This document shows positions 9,658 to 19,204 of a DNA stretch of 64,000 bases, piece by piece. This stretch comes from UBA1309 sp047605645 (GTDB lineage Bacteria > Bacteroidota > Bacteroidia > Bacteroidales > Dysgonomonadaceae), in NCBI GenBank assembly GCA_047605645.1, contig JASGFJ010000013.1, forward strand, positions 45,748-109,747. Reading direction: 5' to 3'. A model generated the notes under the pieces. The model saw only the letters and a program-made list of their open reading frames with translations. It was not told where the DNA came from and did not search any database. The position numbers were made by a program, and so were the translations under genes. The stretch's first letter is position 1, and each line of letters opens with the position of its first letter.

Positions 9658-12600
9658 TTAAGCAGGAATCTCCACAATCTTTCCTAACTTCACATAACAG
9701 ACATAACCGGTCACCTGTTTATATCCTATTTCACGAATATGGTGAATGTAACCAGCCACCTGTTTTCCGTATTTCCGTTCTTCTTTTTCTCCGAATTTAT
9801 AATCGATAACTACAACGGAATCAGCCAGTATCATTACTCTATCGGGGCGAACAAAGTTACCATCAGGAAGTAGAATTTCAATTTCGTTTTTCACCGACAT
9901 ACGTCCCGAATACCAATCGGCAACTCCCGGTAATAAAAAAAATGCTTCTATCTCTGTTTCCATTTGTATTCTTTCCGACAATGTGATATCTCCCGAATCT
10001 ACATATTTGTCCAGGACAACAGGTAAATCAGCCTGAGTCTCAATCTCGCTGACAATTTCATGCATGAGCGAACCAAATTCCCGCTGACCATCCTCAGAGA
10101 AAAAATATTTATTACCAAGGCGCAATTTTAATCGATCTTCGAACGAAATACTCACCAATTTTTCTGCAGGAATCTCCTCTACCGTTTTCTCTTCCGGACT
10201 AAAAACAGGGCGATAATCAGCACCTGCCTCAAAAAGCAAACTCTCCGGATCAAAGAAATCACTCGTATTCATTAACGAATCGCCCGAAGTATCAGCTTGC
10301 AAGCACAACCACAGAAGACTTGCAATATCAGAAATCTCCACTCCCTTTTTGCCTCTCGAGGAAGGCCGCGGTGCAAACGCATACAATTCGCTTTTTGCAC
10401 GAGTGAATGCCACATACAACACATTCAGATTGTCGATATAAGCATGAATCTTCTCGTTGTAATAATCAGAAGAGAAAATTGTATCGACAAGTTTCGATGA
10501 ATACCTGACGGGAACCGGATTCACTTTATTAAACGGCTCCAGCGTAGAACTACACCACAGAATTTCAGAATTTTTATTGTCGATATTCCAGTTACAAAAC
10601 GGAATCACAACAACTCCAAATCCCAAACCTTTCGATTTATGAATGGTCATAATGCGAATAGCATCCTGATTGTCGGGCGTGAAAACTGTTTTTCTAAAAC
10701 CGCTCTCCTCCCACCAACGGAGAAAAGCATCCGTATCGGATGAATAACCGACCGTAAAGTCAAGCACCAAGTCGAGAAAAGCCTGAATATAAATATCTTC
10801 TTTGTAGGATTCATCATCGTGAAGCATTCCGAAAATACCTTCTACCATTTCATACAAAGGCAATGCCGCTATGTGCTCGATAAGTTTCTGTTCTTCTTCC
10901 GAAAAAGATGCATCCACATTCAGATACTGTCGGACAGAAGTTGCGATATCCTGCAAATGATTCTGCTTCTTAAACTCATATACAGCTAAAGCTTTTCGAT
11001 TTTCATCAAGCGGATTTTTAATGTATTGAAGCATCGCAATCACGGCCTTCACATTATCGGAATTGGCGACCACGAGTGCTTCGTCTGAAATAATATCATA
11101 TTTATAAGGAGAATCTGCATGCCGGCTTTTGTATTCAAGCAAACAATTTGCCACAGCAAACCCTTCCGCTTTAGTTCGCACCAGAACAGAAATATCCTTC
11201 AAAGCATATCCTTTATCCTGCAAGTTTTCCATCAATGAAGGGAGTTGATGTAAGGCTTGTTCTTTCCAATCACGTTCTTCATCATCTTCAAGAAACTCCA
11301 CTTTGACATGCCCTTCCTTGTTCATGCTTTTAGCCGGAACAATTTGTTCCAATCCCAGATAAGCATCTTCAATTTTATGCGAAAAAGAGATTAAATCTGC
11401 ATTTTCTGTAAGTTCCGGAAGTTTTTGATTATAATTTTCCTGCAAAAGCGAGGCACAGGTCTTAAAAACGGAGTTATTAAATTCTATCACATTTTTTGTG
11501 CTTCGCCAGTTCACATTCAGCGAGTCATGAAAAACACCTTCATTCCTGAAATCGATATCCAGCTGTTCGTTTAGTAGTTTCCAGTCGGAATTACGCCAGC
11601 GATAAATACTTTGCTTGACATCTCCGACAATAAGATTCATGTTGCCGGAAGACAAGCTGTTGCGTACCAGGGGCAGAAAATTTGCCCACTGCAGAGAAGA
11701 AGTATCCTGAAACTCGTCAATCATGTAATGTTCTACACGACTGCCAATCTTCTCATATACAAAAGGAGTATCTGTTCCCTCGATAATCTTACTAAGCAAC
11801 TCGGTCGTATCCGAGATGAGCATCACATTGTTTTCCGCACAATATTCACGTACTTTTTTATCAATATCCGAGAGAATACCCAATGTAAAGAAGTAACGGT
11901 TGATTTCGTATGCCGTCGCGTATGCCCGCCGATTGCCCGTATAGTGCTGAATAGCTTCTTTGATGCATTCGTTAAATTCGGGATATGCCGATTCCAGATT
12001 TCCCCGCACATCAGCCGGGGTTGTTTTGGTGTACCAAACATCCAGATTATCCTGCAATCCAATCAGTCTGGCTTTTGGTTCCTCCACGATACCTTTCGCC
12101 CATTTCTCGACAACACCTACTCCGGAAGTACTGCCAAACTTAAAACTATCGGGACGAAGGTGATAACGCTGTAAAATATTTATTGCTTTTTCACCCAATT
12201 GCTTGAGTCTGTTTTCATAGGCACCGATAATTGCAGAAAGTTCTTTCTTGTATTCGTTCAAAAGATCTTTATCCAATTCATCCCGATCCGATCTGCTGAC
12301 TAAAGTTTTGTAGTTTTCCTTAAAAATCTCTCTTGCCAGAGAATGAATATTTTTCCGCACTTCCCAGCCTTTTCCATCTTCAATATTCTCTTCCGAGAAG
12401 CGAATAAGCCAACCCAGAAGTTCTTTATTTTCGGGATTTTCCAAGTCGGAAAACAGAGTATCAATAGCAGCGTCGAGTACCTTATCCTGATCCAGTTCAA
12501 CATTGTAGCCGCCACCTAAACCAATCTCGCGGGTAAATGCGCGCATCGTTTGCTGGAAAAATTTATCTATCGTACTAATGGAAAAAGAAGAATAATCATG

Positions 12601-12912
12601 CAGGATGTTCACCAAAATCTTTTTCGATTGCAGGCGGATTGCCTCTTCCGGCATTTTTCGCTCTTCCATTAATGCCTGCAAATAATCAGAAGAATGATCC
12701 AGAGCCAGACGTGCCAATTCAGACACAATACGCGATTTCATTTCATCCGTCGCTTTGTTTGTAAAAGTGACCGCCAGAATATGTTTGTAAGCATAATCCG
12801 AATCAAAAAGCAGGCGCAGGTATTCTCCCGTCAACCGATGGGTCTTACCCGAACCGGCGGAAGCCTTCACTACTTTGAGCGCTGGATTATCAAATGACAC
12901 GAGACTTGGCAT
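9658..12912 (-). CDS. UvrD/RecB-type helicase-nuclease (AddA-like)
   Basis: 1084 residues from MPSLVSFDNPALKV; an in-frame start at 12999 would only add residues read through the preceding gene. Walker A is KASAGSGKTHRL; further superfamily 1 motifs are FTNKATDEMK, MIDEFQDTSSLQW, VGDVKQSIYRWRNSD, MTIHKSKGLGFGVV and VAFTRAKSELY. The C-terminus carries a RecB-type nuclease signature (RPDRVM, VVVIDYKFGE, then KYGKQVAGYIHHI). It should act in double-strand-break end processing. The usual AddB partner is not in this window. The start overlaps the SUI1 gene by 23 bp. Confidence 0.9.
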   Translation of the reverse strand: MPSLVSFDNPALKVVKASAGSGKTHRLTGEYLRLLFDSDYAYKHILAVTFTNKATDEMKSRIVSELARLALDHSSDYLQALMEERKMPEEAIRLQSKKILVNILHDYSSFSISTIDKFFQQTMRAFTREIGLGGGYNVELDQDKVLDAAIDTLFSDLENPENKELLGWLIRFSEENIEDGKGWEVRKNIHSLAREIFKENYKTLVSRSDRDELDKDLLNEYKKELSAIIGAYENRLKQLGEKAINILQRYHLRPDSFKFGSTSGVGVVEKWAKGIVEEPKARLIGLQDNLDVWYTKTTPADVRGNLESAYPEFNECIKEAIQHYTGNRRAYATAYEINRYFFTLGILSDIDKKVREYCAENNVMLISDTTELLSKIIEGTDTPFVYEKIGSRVEHYMIDEFQDTSSLQWANFLPLVRNSLSSGNMNLIVGDVKQSIYRWRNSDWKLLNEQLDIDFRNEGVFHDSLNVNWRSTKNVIEFNNSVFKTCASLLQENYNQKLPELTENADLISFSHKIEDAYLGLEQIVPAKSMNKEGHVKVEFLEDDEERDWKEQALHQLPSLMENLQDKGYALKDISVLVRTKAEGFAVANCLLEYKSRHADSPYKYDIISDEALVVANSDNVKAVIAMLQYIKNPLDENRKALAVYEFKKQNHLQDIATSVRQYLNVDASFSEEEQKLIEHIAALPLYEMVEGIFGMLHDDESYKEDIYIQAFLDLVLDFTVGYSSDTDAFLRWWEESGFRKTVFTPDNQDAIRIMTIHKSKGLGFGVVVIPFCNWNIDNKNSEILWCSSTLEPFNKVNPVPVRYSSKLVDTIFSSDYYNEKIHAYIDNLNVLYVAFTRAKSELYAFAPRPSSRGKKGVEISDIASLLWLCLQADTSGDSLMNTSDFFDPESLLFEAGADYRPVFSPEEKTVEEIPAEKLVSISFEDRLKLRLGNKYFFSEDGQREFGSLMHEIVSEIETQADLPVVLDKYVDSGDITLSERIQMETEIEAFFLLPGVADWYSGRMSVKNEIEILLPDGNFVRPDRVMILADSVVVIDYKFGEKEERKYGKQVAGYIHHIREIGYKQVTGYVCYVKLGKIVEIPA

Positions 12913-13234
12913 AGCCTTCTTTTTGCAGAATTTCAAGAACTTTGTTACGCAAATCTCCTTGCACAATAATTTCGCCGTCCTTGGCCGAACCACCCACACC
13001 GCATTTCACTTTAAGCAATTTCCCTAAAGCCTGCAAATCATCTTCCGAACCGATAAATCCGTTAACCAATGTAACGGCTTTTCCTTTTCTGTTCCGCTTA
13101 TCCAGCTGAATACGGAGCTGTTGTTTTGCCTTATCGATAGTTTCGTACTCTTCTTCATCTTCCTTTTCATAGTTAAAATCAGGATTAGTAGAGTAAACGA
13201 CATTCAGTCTGTCTTTCCAGTCGTTGGTTTTCAT
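12890..13234 (-). CDS. SUI1/eIF1-type translation factor (YciH-like)
   Basis: 114 residues. The C-terminal half holds the SUI1 fold: RKGKAVTLVNGFIG, then LLKVKCGVGGSAKDGEIIVQGD. The N-terminal 45 residues are acidic and probably disordered. Homologues such as E. coli YciH influence the fidelity of translation initiation; the role in Bacteroidota is not established. It is the promoter-proximal gene of a pair with the helicase-nuclease, their coding regions overlapping by 23 bp. Confidence 0.9.
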   Translation of the reverse strand: MKTNDWKDRLNVVYSTNPDFNYEKEDEEEYETIDKAKQQLRIQLDKRNRKGKAVTLVNGFIGSEDDLQALGKLLKVKCGVGGSAKDGEIIVQGDLRNKVLEILQKEGYAKSRVI

Positions 13235-13401
13235 ATATTGGAATGTTTTATTGTACTATTTCAATTTAGAGAATATTCATGAGACGGGATAATCCGAACA
13301 GGCAAAAGAGGCTGGTCTTCCCTGTAATATTCAACAAATATACACAATCTTCCTCATAAAAGGACGTGCAATCAGCGCAAGTGCTTCCTGTTAAGCAGGT
13401 C

Positions 13402-14091
13402 TTATTTTATTGCCAGGACAACACCAAATTTCATAAACCGATAGATACATTCCACCTTGGAAAAGCCCGCTTCTTGTAATAAAGCGACCGTTGTCTCCAC
13501 AGAATTCTCCTTATCCAAGGCCCTTCGTTCCAGTCCCCGAGCCATCTGCTCTTCACTGATTCCGCTGTTTTGAATATAATCCATCCACCAATCGCTATAC
13601 ATCTTGTCTATTACGGATGAATCGGAAACAAACTGATCCAAATTCAAAAAACATCCTCCGGCATCCAGCCCGGCATATATTTTCGAATAAAGCTTTATTT
13701 TCTCTTCAGCGTCAAGATGATGTATCGACAGTGCTGAACAGATCAAATCTGGCTTTTCAGCAGGAAAGTTCTCTATATAATCCGAGGAAAGATAATCGAA
13801 ATTTGATAACCCGGCGAAACGCTGACGAGCCACATCTAACATCTCATCCGCAATATCTACTAACGTAAAATGAGCATCGGGATACAGCTCGTAGATTTCC
13901 TTCGTCAGAAGTCCTGTCCCTGCGCCTAAATCAACCACCCGGCTAAGCTCCTTTTTGTAATATTTCAACAGCGAAACCGAACGCTTGTAATAATCGTCAA
14001 AACAAGGAATAAAACAACGGCGGTTGTTATCGTATTTCTGAGCAATCAAATCGAATTGCTCTTTCATTTTTTGTGTATTCATATTTTCCAT
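13402..14091 (-). CDS. Class I SAM-dependent methyltransferase
   Basis: 229 residues from MENMNTQKMKEQF; an upstream in-frame ATG at 14160 gives an atypical leader. The SAM-binding motif I is VVDLGAGTGLLTKEIY, followed by LVDIADEMLDVARQRF and LICSALSIHHLDAEEK. This is the methyltransferase-11/25 type acting on small molecules; the substrate cannot be deduced. It stands alone, with no neighbour pointing to a pathway. Confidence 0.85.
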   Translation of the reverse strand: MENMNTQKMKEQFDLIAQKYDNNRRCFIPCFDDYYKRSVSLLKYYKKELSRVVDLGAGTGLLTKEIYELYPDAHFTLVDIADEMLDVARQRFAGLSNFDYLSSDYIENFPAEKPDLICSALSIHHLDAEEKIKLYSKIYAGLDAGGCFLNLDQFVSDSSVIDKMYSDWWMDYIQNSGISEEQMARGLERRALDKENSVETTVALLQEAGFSKVECIYRFMKFGVVLAIK

Positions 14092-14266
14092 TATTTTCGT
14101 TCTTCCCAATTCCCCCTTTACCGGGGAGGATGAAAAATCTCTATTCAGACAAAGATACACAATCGAATGAATTATATACCTAAAATATATGCGGACAAAA
14201 TAGTTTCATCCGCATATACACCTAATTATTTAAACAATTTAATCAAAAGGGGAACTACTAAAAAAA

Positions 14267-16603
14267 TCACTTCTTTGTCCCGGACATGATACCGCTATCG
14301 GAATCATCATTATTCAAACGTTTGCTTCCCGCTTTAAACTTTCGTCCAAAATCTAGGTTCATACTGAACCGGATAGCAAAAGAATGGGCCAGATTATCTG
14401 TATAAAGGTACGAAGAATTGGGTGCCAGAGCAGACAAATTTTTGCTTGACTGATCATATCTTTTTGAAAAAGGATTGAATATCATCGCTGTCAGGCTCCA
14501 TTTGGGTTTATTGTATCCAACTGTAATGATGTGCATCTTTTCTCCATATTCCACATCTTCTCCCCACAAGTTGTTCCAGCGGGAATAGATATTCGCTCCG
14601 AGTAAAAACCCTTTGTAACCGCAGAAAAGTTCCAGTTCGTTTCTCCAATAGGAAAAAGTGTGTGTATAATCGGAGCCTTCGCTTATAAACCGATTAAATC
14701 CGGGAGTCCATTTCAATGTGATATAATCCTTCCAGGGTTTGATGCTTATCGAAGCCTCTGTGTAGAGCTGGTGCATTGCTTTCTGATTGATGGTCATCCG
14801 CACAAATTTATCACCGTTGTAGCTTATCTGCTCCATCATCGGTTTGTTATAATACAGATAATGAGCAAAGAATTCCAAATTAATAATGCCTTGACTGTAG
14901 TTTGCCGTAATCTTGTTGCTCAAGAACCAGACTGTGCGCAAATCCGGATTTCCTCTTCTAATCTGAAGCGAGTCAATGTCTTGTTCCACATTGTTTAAAT
15001 AGGAAAGAGACGGAGGCGTACTGAAAACAGAAGTACTGTAACGAAGTGATGCTTTTTCACTAATCTTATAGTTTATGCGAAGTGCGGGACGCAAGATATA
15101 ACTTTCATTGCTAATTCCTTCCTGACTGTTGCTTGTACGGGTCATTCCTATGCCCAAAGTATAATCCAGCTTATTCATACGAAGCAAATATTCAGTGTAT
15201 ATATACGTTTCAGCGAAATGGAGGTTGACATCGGCATTTACGTTTCCGGAATACTGATTGCTGGTAAAACTCTGATTATGTTTCAGCCCGGCAGTGAGTT
15301 TTCCTTTTTGAAATGTTTTCTCATAAATGCCTTCAGCTATCAGTGAATACTTCTGACCTTCAACATGTGAAAATATATCTGTGGAGAGAGAAGTTCCACG
15401 AAGCTCCCTATAAGTTCGGGAATTGCGTGAATCGATGTAGGTTCCGACCAGATTAAGTATAAGCAATTGACTTTTGTTCAGATTCTTCTGAAAATACACA
15501 TCAAGCGCAGGCGCATTGCTTTGTGACGAAGTGTGGTCAGAGATTGATAAAGGTGTATCGCTGTCGGAAGAATACAAAATGCTGTTGCGATCTGTGAAGT
15601 TTTTAGGCGAATCGTCATAATTGTTTCGCAATCTCAGATTAAGCATGTATTTCTCAGGCTCCGTCAAATTATAATTGAGAGAATAATTGACTCTGTCTTG
15701 CTGAAATTGGGTAGGCTGCCCCACTTCTTTTCGCGTCAAGACTTGATCCGGAAAGACAAATATTTCCTCATTCTCGCGAATCCAGTTTATTTTTCGGGTC
15801 GACCAGTAGACATTCGTGCTGAATTCCGATTTTCGATTGTTTATTTTTGCTGAAAATGTATTTTCTCCCCATTTTAATTTTTGAAAAAAGATATTACCCA
15901 GATTGGCTGAGACACTACCACCGGTTTCCCTCCTGCGAACAATATAATCAAGAACAGCCGCAGCACCTCCATAACGCATACCGGGATCTTCATGATATTC
16001 AATTCTGATTATATCGGCCGGAGGCAAAGTTGTAATTTCGGCAACAGTCACTTCCATTCCGTTAATACGAAGCTGAACGGCTCCTCCTCCAGGCACGGTG
16101 ACAGAATTATTGATCGGGTTGACTACAATGCGCGAAAGTTGGAGATTCTGCAATAATGTAATCCCGTTATTCGATGACTTAATCAGGTTAGCAGAGGGCA
16201 ATATCAGCTTTCTATCTGGTTTCTGAATGACAGAATAAGCCGTCACAGTCACCTCTTTCAATGCAACACCATCGGGTGTTAACATTATATTTCCCAATTT
16301 TGTCTCTTTATCAATGGCTTTCACAGGTAGATAAGTTTTGCGATATCCGATAAGCGACACGGACAGGATGTAGTCTCCCGGTGCGATTTGCGACAGCGCA
16401 AATTGCCCATGTTCACCCGAAGAAACACCCGATACAAAAGACGAGTCAGGCTTTATTAAAGAGATATTGGAAAATTCGACTGCCTCCTTCGTTTCCGAAT
16501 CCAGAACCGTACCGGAGACTTTCACTTGCGCTTTTAACGAAAATGCACATAGCAATGTAAAAATAATAAGAATTGACCTTCCTTGACTGTAATTATTTTT
16601 CAT
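14267..16603 (-). CDS. TonB-dependent receptor-like outer membrane protein (OMP_b-brl_3 type)
   Basis: 778 residues. The signal peptide is followed by a carboxypeptidase-like regulatory domain (about 27-110: VKVSGTVLDSETKEAVEFSN, then GQFALSQIAPGDYILSVSLIGY). A plug-like domain follows (LRINGMEVTVAEI, RIEYHEDPGMRYGG), then a long beta barrel. The C-terminus runs past the barrel into a polar tail (NNDDSDSGIMSGTKK) common in this Bacteroidota subfamily. No SusD-like partner is next to it, so glycan uptake is not indicated; substrate unknown. Confidence 0.85.
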   Translation of the reverse strand: MKNNYSQGRSILIIFTLLCAFSLKAQVKVSGTVLDSETKEAVEFSNISLIKPDSSFVSGVSSGEHGQFALSQIAPGDYILSVSLIGYRKTYLPVKAIDKETKLGNIMLTPDGVALKEVTVTAYSVIQKPDRKLILPSANLIKSSNNGITLLQNLQLSRIVVNPINNSVTVPGGGAVQLRINGMEVTVAEITTLPPADIIRIEYHEDPGMRYGGAAAVLDYIVRRRETGGSVSANLGNIFFQKLKWGENTFSAKINNRKSEFSTNVYWSTRKINWIRENEEIFVFPDQVLTRKEVGQPTQFQQDRVNYSLNYNLTEPEKYMLNLRLRNNYDDSPKNFTDRNSILYSSDSDTPLSISDHTSSQSNAPALDVYFQKNLNKSQLLILNLVGTYIDSRNSRTYRELRGTSLSTDIFSHVEGQKYSLIAEGIYEKTFQKGKLTAGLKHNQSFTSNQYSGNVNADVNLHFAETYIYTEYLLRMNKLDYTLGIGMTRTSNSQEGISNESYILRPALRINYKISEKASLRYSTSVFSTPPSLSYLNNVEQDIDSLQIRRGNPDLRTVWFLSNKITANYSQGIINLEFFAHYLYYNKPMMEQISYNGDKFVRMTINQKAMHQLYTEASISIKPWKDYITLKWTPGFNRFISEGSDYTHTFSYWRNELELFCGYKGFLLGANIYSRWNNLWGEDVEYGEKMHIITVGYNKPKWSLTAMIFNPFSKRYDQSSKNLSALAPNSSYLYTDNLAHSFAIRFSMNLDFGRKFKAGSKRLNNDDSDSGIMSGTKK

Positions 16604-16761
16604 TATCTGAATATATAAGATTATTCTATTTTCTAATATGACGCAAAACTTGTAAAATGGTAACAGAAAATTGAATAATAAATTGACTTTTCCAACTTAA
16701 ACACAAATACCTTTATTTTACAAAACTATATCCAATAGCTTTCTACCTACCCCTATGTAAA

Positions 16762-17178
16762 TTATCGTTCAGCAATTTGAGAATGATCTACTAAAATTAA
16801 TTCGTTTTTATCGTTGTAGTAATAAGAAAGCTCTTCTGCATTCTCAGACCATCCATTTGTAACCTTATCCCATTTAGTAAATCTCAATTTATCTACTTTC
16901 ATATTTTCAGAATATTGGTATTCTGTGCAAAGAATACCCTCCCAACCTTTACTTCCGGCCCATTTAAAAGTTTCTTTAGAGAGCATCTTTCCATCAGTTG
17001 CATACGTATAAATCTCTTTCTGGAGAGGCTGGTCGGAGCCTTGTTCAATCCGGGTAAATTCTTTTACAATTTGTTTATCATCAGAATAATGATTTGTATA
17101 CGTTTTTACATTTCCGGCACTTAAACTCATGGTAGCTATTAAAATAGCAAATACGGATAAAAGAATTGAAGTTTTCAT
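16762..17178 (-). CDS. DUF3836 family secreted protein
   Basis: 138 residues with a cleavable signal peptide (MKTSILLSVFAILIATMSLSAG). The mature part contains strand-turn repeats of the type YTNHYSDDKQIVKEF, EIYTYATDGKMLSKET, TEYQYSENMKVDKLRF and LSYYYNDKNELILVD, reminiscent of YD-like repeats. DUF3836 proteins are confined to Bacteroidota and have no known function. It is transcribed from its own promoter and diverges from the thioesterase gene. Confidence 0.75.
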   Translation of the reverse strand: MKTSILLSVFAILIATMSLSAGNVKTYTNHYSDDKQIVKEFTRIEQGSDQPLQKEIYTYATDGKMLSKETFKWAGSKGWEGILCTEYQYSENMKVDKLRFTKWDKVTNGWSENAEELSYYYNDKNELILVDHSQIAER

Positions 17179-17235
17179 AACTTTATTTTTTATAATTAAT
17201 ACACTAGATTAGTGTTATAGTTTATTAGTACACTG

Positions 17236-17267
17236 CAAATATAGTATATTAAGTTTTGTATTTCCAA
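17236..17267 (-). promoter_or_regulatory. Probable promoter of the DUF3836 gene
   Basis: Minus-strand -7 box TATATTTG (17236-17243) and a TTG -33 box (17265-17267) spaced by 21 bp. It lies 58 bp upstream of the start codon. Confidence 0.6.
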
Positions 17268-17450
17268 ATAATTTCCAATAAATAATTACATTTTTTTATA
17301 CAATATTGATTTTAAGAAGCTTACAAATCATTAAAAACATCTATAAAATCAACATTATCAGATATTCATTCCTTGAAGGGAGAAATAGATAGGAAAAGAG
17401 TCAAAAGAAATTCTTTTTTGTACCTTTAAATTCAAAACGAAGAAATCAAT

Positions 17451-17828
17451 ATGCTAAAAGAAGGATTAACTTACGAAAGTAAAACAACAGTCAACGAAGA
17501 CAATCTTGCCTGCACGCTGGGCTCAGGCGACATGAAGGTATTTGCTACGCCGGCAATGGTAGCCTTAATGGAAAACGCATCGATGAAAGCAGTAGCCGAT
17601 TATCTACCGGAAGGCTCAAGCACAGTGGGTGCAGCAATGAACACCACACATACCAAACCTTCAGGACTGGGACAAACGATCCATGCAACAGCCACCCTTA
17701 TCGAGATCGATCGCAGAAAATTAACTTTCCGGGTGGTCGCAAAAGATGAAGAAGGCAATATCGGGGAAGGTACACACATCCGTTTTATAGTGGATAGAGA
17801 GAAATTCCTCTCAAAAGTGTATCAATAG
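17451..17828 (+). CDS. Hotdog-fold thioesterase (FlK-like)
   Basis: 125 residues, a single hotdog domain. The residues matching the fluoroacetyl-CoA thioesterase FlK triad (Thr42, Glu50, His76) are present with the same spacing as Thr33, Glu41 and His67 (FATPAMVALMENAS and NTTHTKPSG). Fluoroacetyl-CoA is not a likely substrate here; a short-chain or stray acyl-CoA is more plausible. A near-consensus -7 box TACCTTTA precedes the gene, which diverges from the DUF3836 gene and converges on the phosphatase-fold gene. Confidence 0.85.
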   Translation: MLKEGLTYESKTTVNEDNLACTLGSGDMKVFATPAMVALMENASMKAVADYLPEGSSTVGAAMNTTHTKPSGLGQTIHATATLIEIDRRKLTFRVVAKDEEGNIGEGTHIRFIVDREKFLSKVYQ

Positions 17829-17847
17829 TATATCTTTTCAGCACAAA

Positions 17848-17893
17848 GAAAAAAGAGGCGGAGAACAACATATCCAAACTGTTTCCCGCCTCT
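17848..17893. terminator. Terminator between thioesterase and endonuclease/phosphatase genes
   Basis: Inverted repeat AGAGGCGG (17854-17861) / CCGCCTCT (17886-17893) with a 24-nt loop. On the minus strand it runs into TTTTTTC, so it mainly serves the minus-strand gene; it can form on either transcript. Confidence 0.7.
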
Positions 17894-17911
17894 CGTCTAT
17901 CTATTATTGAT

Positions 17912-18988
17912 TCACTTCCATTCGAATGTGGCCAACACCGCTTTGTGATCGGTTGGCCAGACATAACCGGGAGTAAAAATATTGTCTTTGGTCTTTTCTT
18001 CAATCCGTTGCCCACGCACAATATCACCTAAAGGACCAATTATTTGTACATCTTTCAATACAAGATGCTTGTCTGGATAATAGAAGATATAATCGATACG
18101 ATCGCGATCATCAGCTTGGGGAGACCAAACCAAACGGCTCAAATCGGCTTTCGGCGTATTAGCAGGGAACGTGAATCCGGGATGCGTCACCGGATTGCGA
18201 TAAATATGACGATAAGCATCTACAAAACCCGCTTTTTGAAGCGCAACGGTACAATCCCAAGGAACAACCAGACCATTGTGATCAAATAAATACGTTGTTG
18301 CCTTTGTCCAATCAAGGAACGACGGTTCGTTGAAATCTCCTCCGAAAAATACCATTCGCCCTTTGGCCAATTCCTTTTGGGCATCTTTAATGATATCCCT
18401 AATAACATCTATCCTACCTGACCGCCTGTTCATATCCAGCACTTTTTTTAAATCATATTCCCGCCCTTCAGGCTTTTTCTTAAAACTGTTGCCGTCATAT
18501 CCACGGGGCTCATTAGAAGCGTATTCCCGATAATTGAGGTGCGCCGTATAAACTGCAAATTCTTGTTTGTCGATTTCAACAATCATTTTATAGGCGCTTC
18601 CCTTATCATCCTTTGGAGCAAGAACTGTTACACTGTCCAGAATCGGATATTTACTCAAAAGGCCGGAATCATAAGAATAAAATGAATAATAAGATTTTCC
18701 TTTTGCTTTTAACGCCTCTACAATGCGGTCGCAAAAGCGGGTATTCTGATAATTACGCACCTCGCTCAAAGCCACAAAATCAGGTTCAGAACGGACAATC
18801 TCCGCAACAATAGAACGAAAACCATCGGGCACCATGGTTCCCTCCTGCCAAATATTGAACTGAAGCACTTTCAGTGTTCGCGACTCCGACTGTCCGGCCA
18901 AAACAGTCAAACAAGAACAAGTGCTCAGGACAAACAGAACGATGCATTGCATCCTTTTCTGAATAAAGGTAAAAAAATAGATATTCAT
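17912..18988 (-). CDS. Secreted endonuclease/exonuclease/phosphatase family protein
   Basis: 358 residues from the ATG at 18988; an alternative ATG at 18952 (MQCIVLFVLS) is possible because a near-consensus -7 box overlaps the first codons. The N-terminus is hydrophobic, indicating export. Domain motifs in order: LQFNIWQEG (Asn), ALSEVRNY (metal-binding Glu), YTAHLNYREY, FFGGDFNEPS (Asp/Asn), DRIDYIFYY and the catalytic end motif PTDHKAVLATF. All the catalytic positions of the DNase I/sphingomyelinase fold are present. Whether it cuts nucleic acid or a phosphoester lipid is undecided. Confidence 0.85.
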   Translation of the reverse strand: MNIYFFTFIQKRMQCIVLFVLSTCSCLTVLAGQSESRTLKVLQFNIWQEGTMVPDGFRSIVAEIVRSEPDFVALSEVRNYQNTRFCDRIVEALKAKGKSYYSFYSYDSGLLSKYPILDSVTVLAPKDDKGSAYKMIVEIDKQEFAVYTAHLNYREYASNEPRGYDGNSFKKKPEGREYDLKKVLDMNRRSGRIDVIRDIIKDAQKELAKGRMVFFGGDFNEPSFLDWTKATTYLFDHNGLVVPWDCTVALQKAGFVDAYRHIYRNPVTHPGFTFPANTPKADLSRLVWSPQADDRDRIDYIFYYPDKHLVLKDVQIIGPLGDIVRGQRIEEKTKDNIFTPGYVWPTDHKAVLATFEWK

Positions 18989-19137
18989 CAGCGTTCAATT
19001 ACATGTAAGGTTTTCTTAGAATAACATCGTTCAAATAAATTAGGTTTCATTTCTATTGCTTCATAAAAATGCTTATTTAAAGTTAGTTGGTAGAATATTC
19101 CAAATTTACGAAAAAAGATGAATATACAATATTTCCT

Positions 19138-19175
19138 AAAAAAGAAAAGCCCTGCATTTCGAAAAAAATGCAGAG
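19138..19175 (-). terminator. Terminator of the TonB-dependent siderophore receptor gene
   Basis: Inverted repeat GCCCTGCATTT / AAATGCAGAGC (one mismatch, loop CGAAAA). On the minus strand it is followed by TTTTCTTTTTT. Confidence 0.85.
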
Positions 19176-19204
19176 CCTGTCGGATATAAGAGTGTTATAA
19201 TCTT

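Noticed and set aside
11611..12174. 187-codon plus-strand open frame
   Set aside because: Antisense to the AddA-like helicase, whose motifs are continuous through the region.
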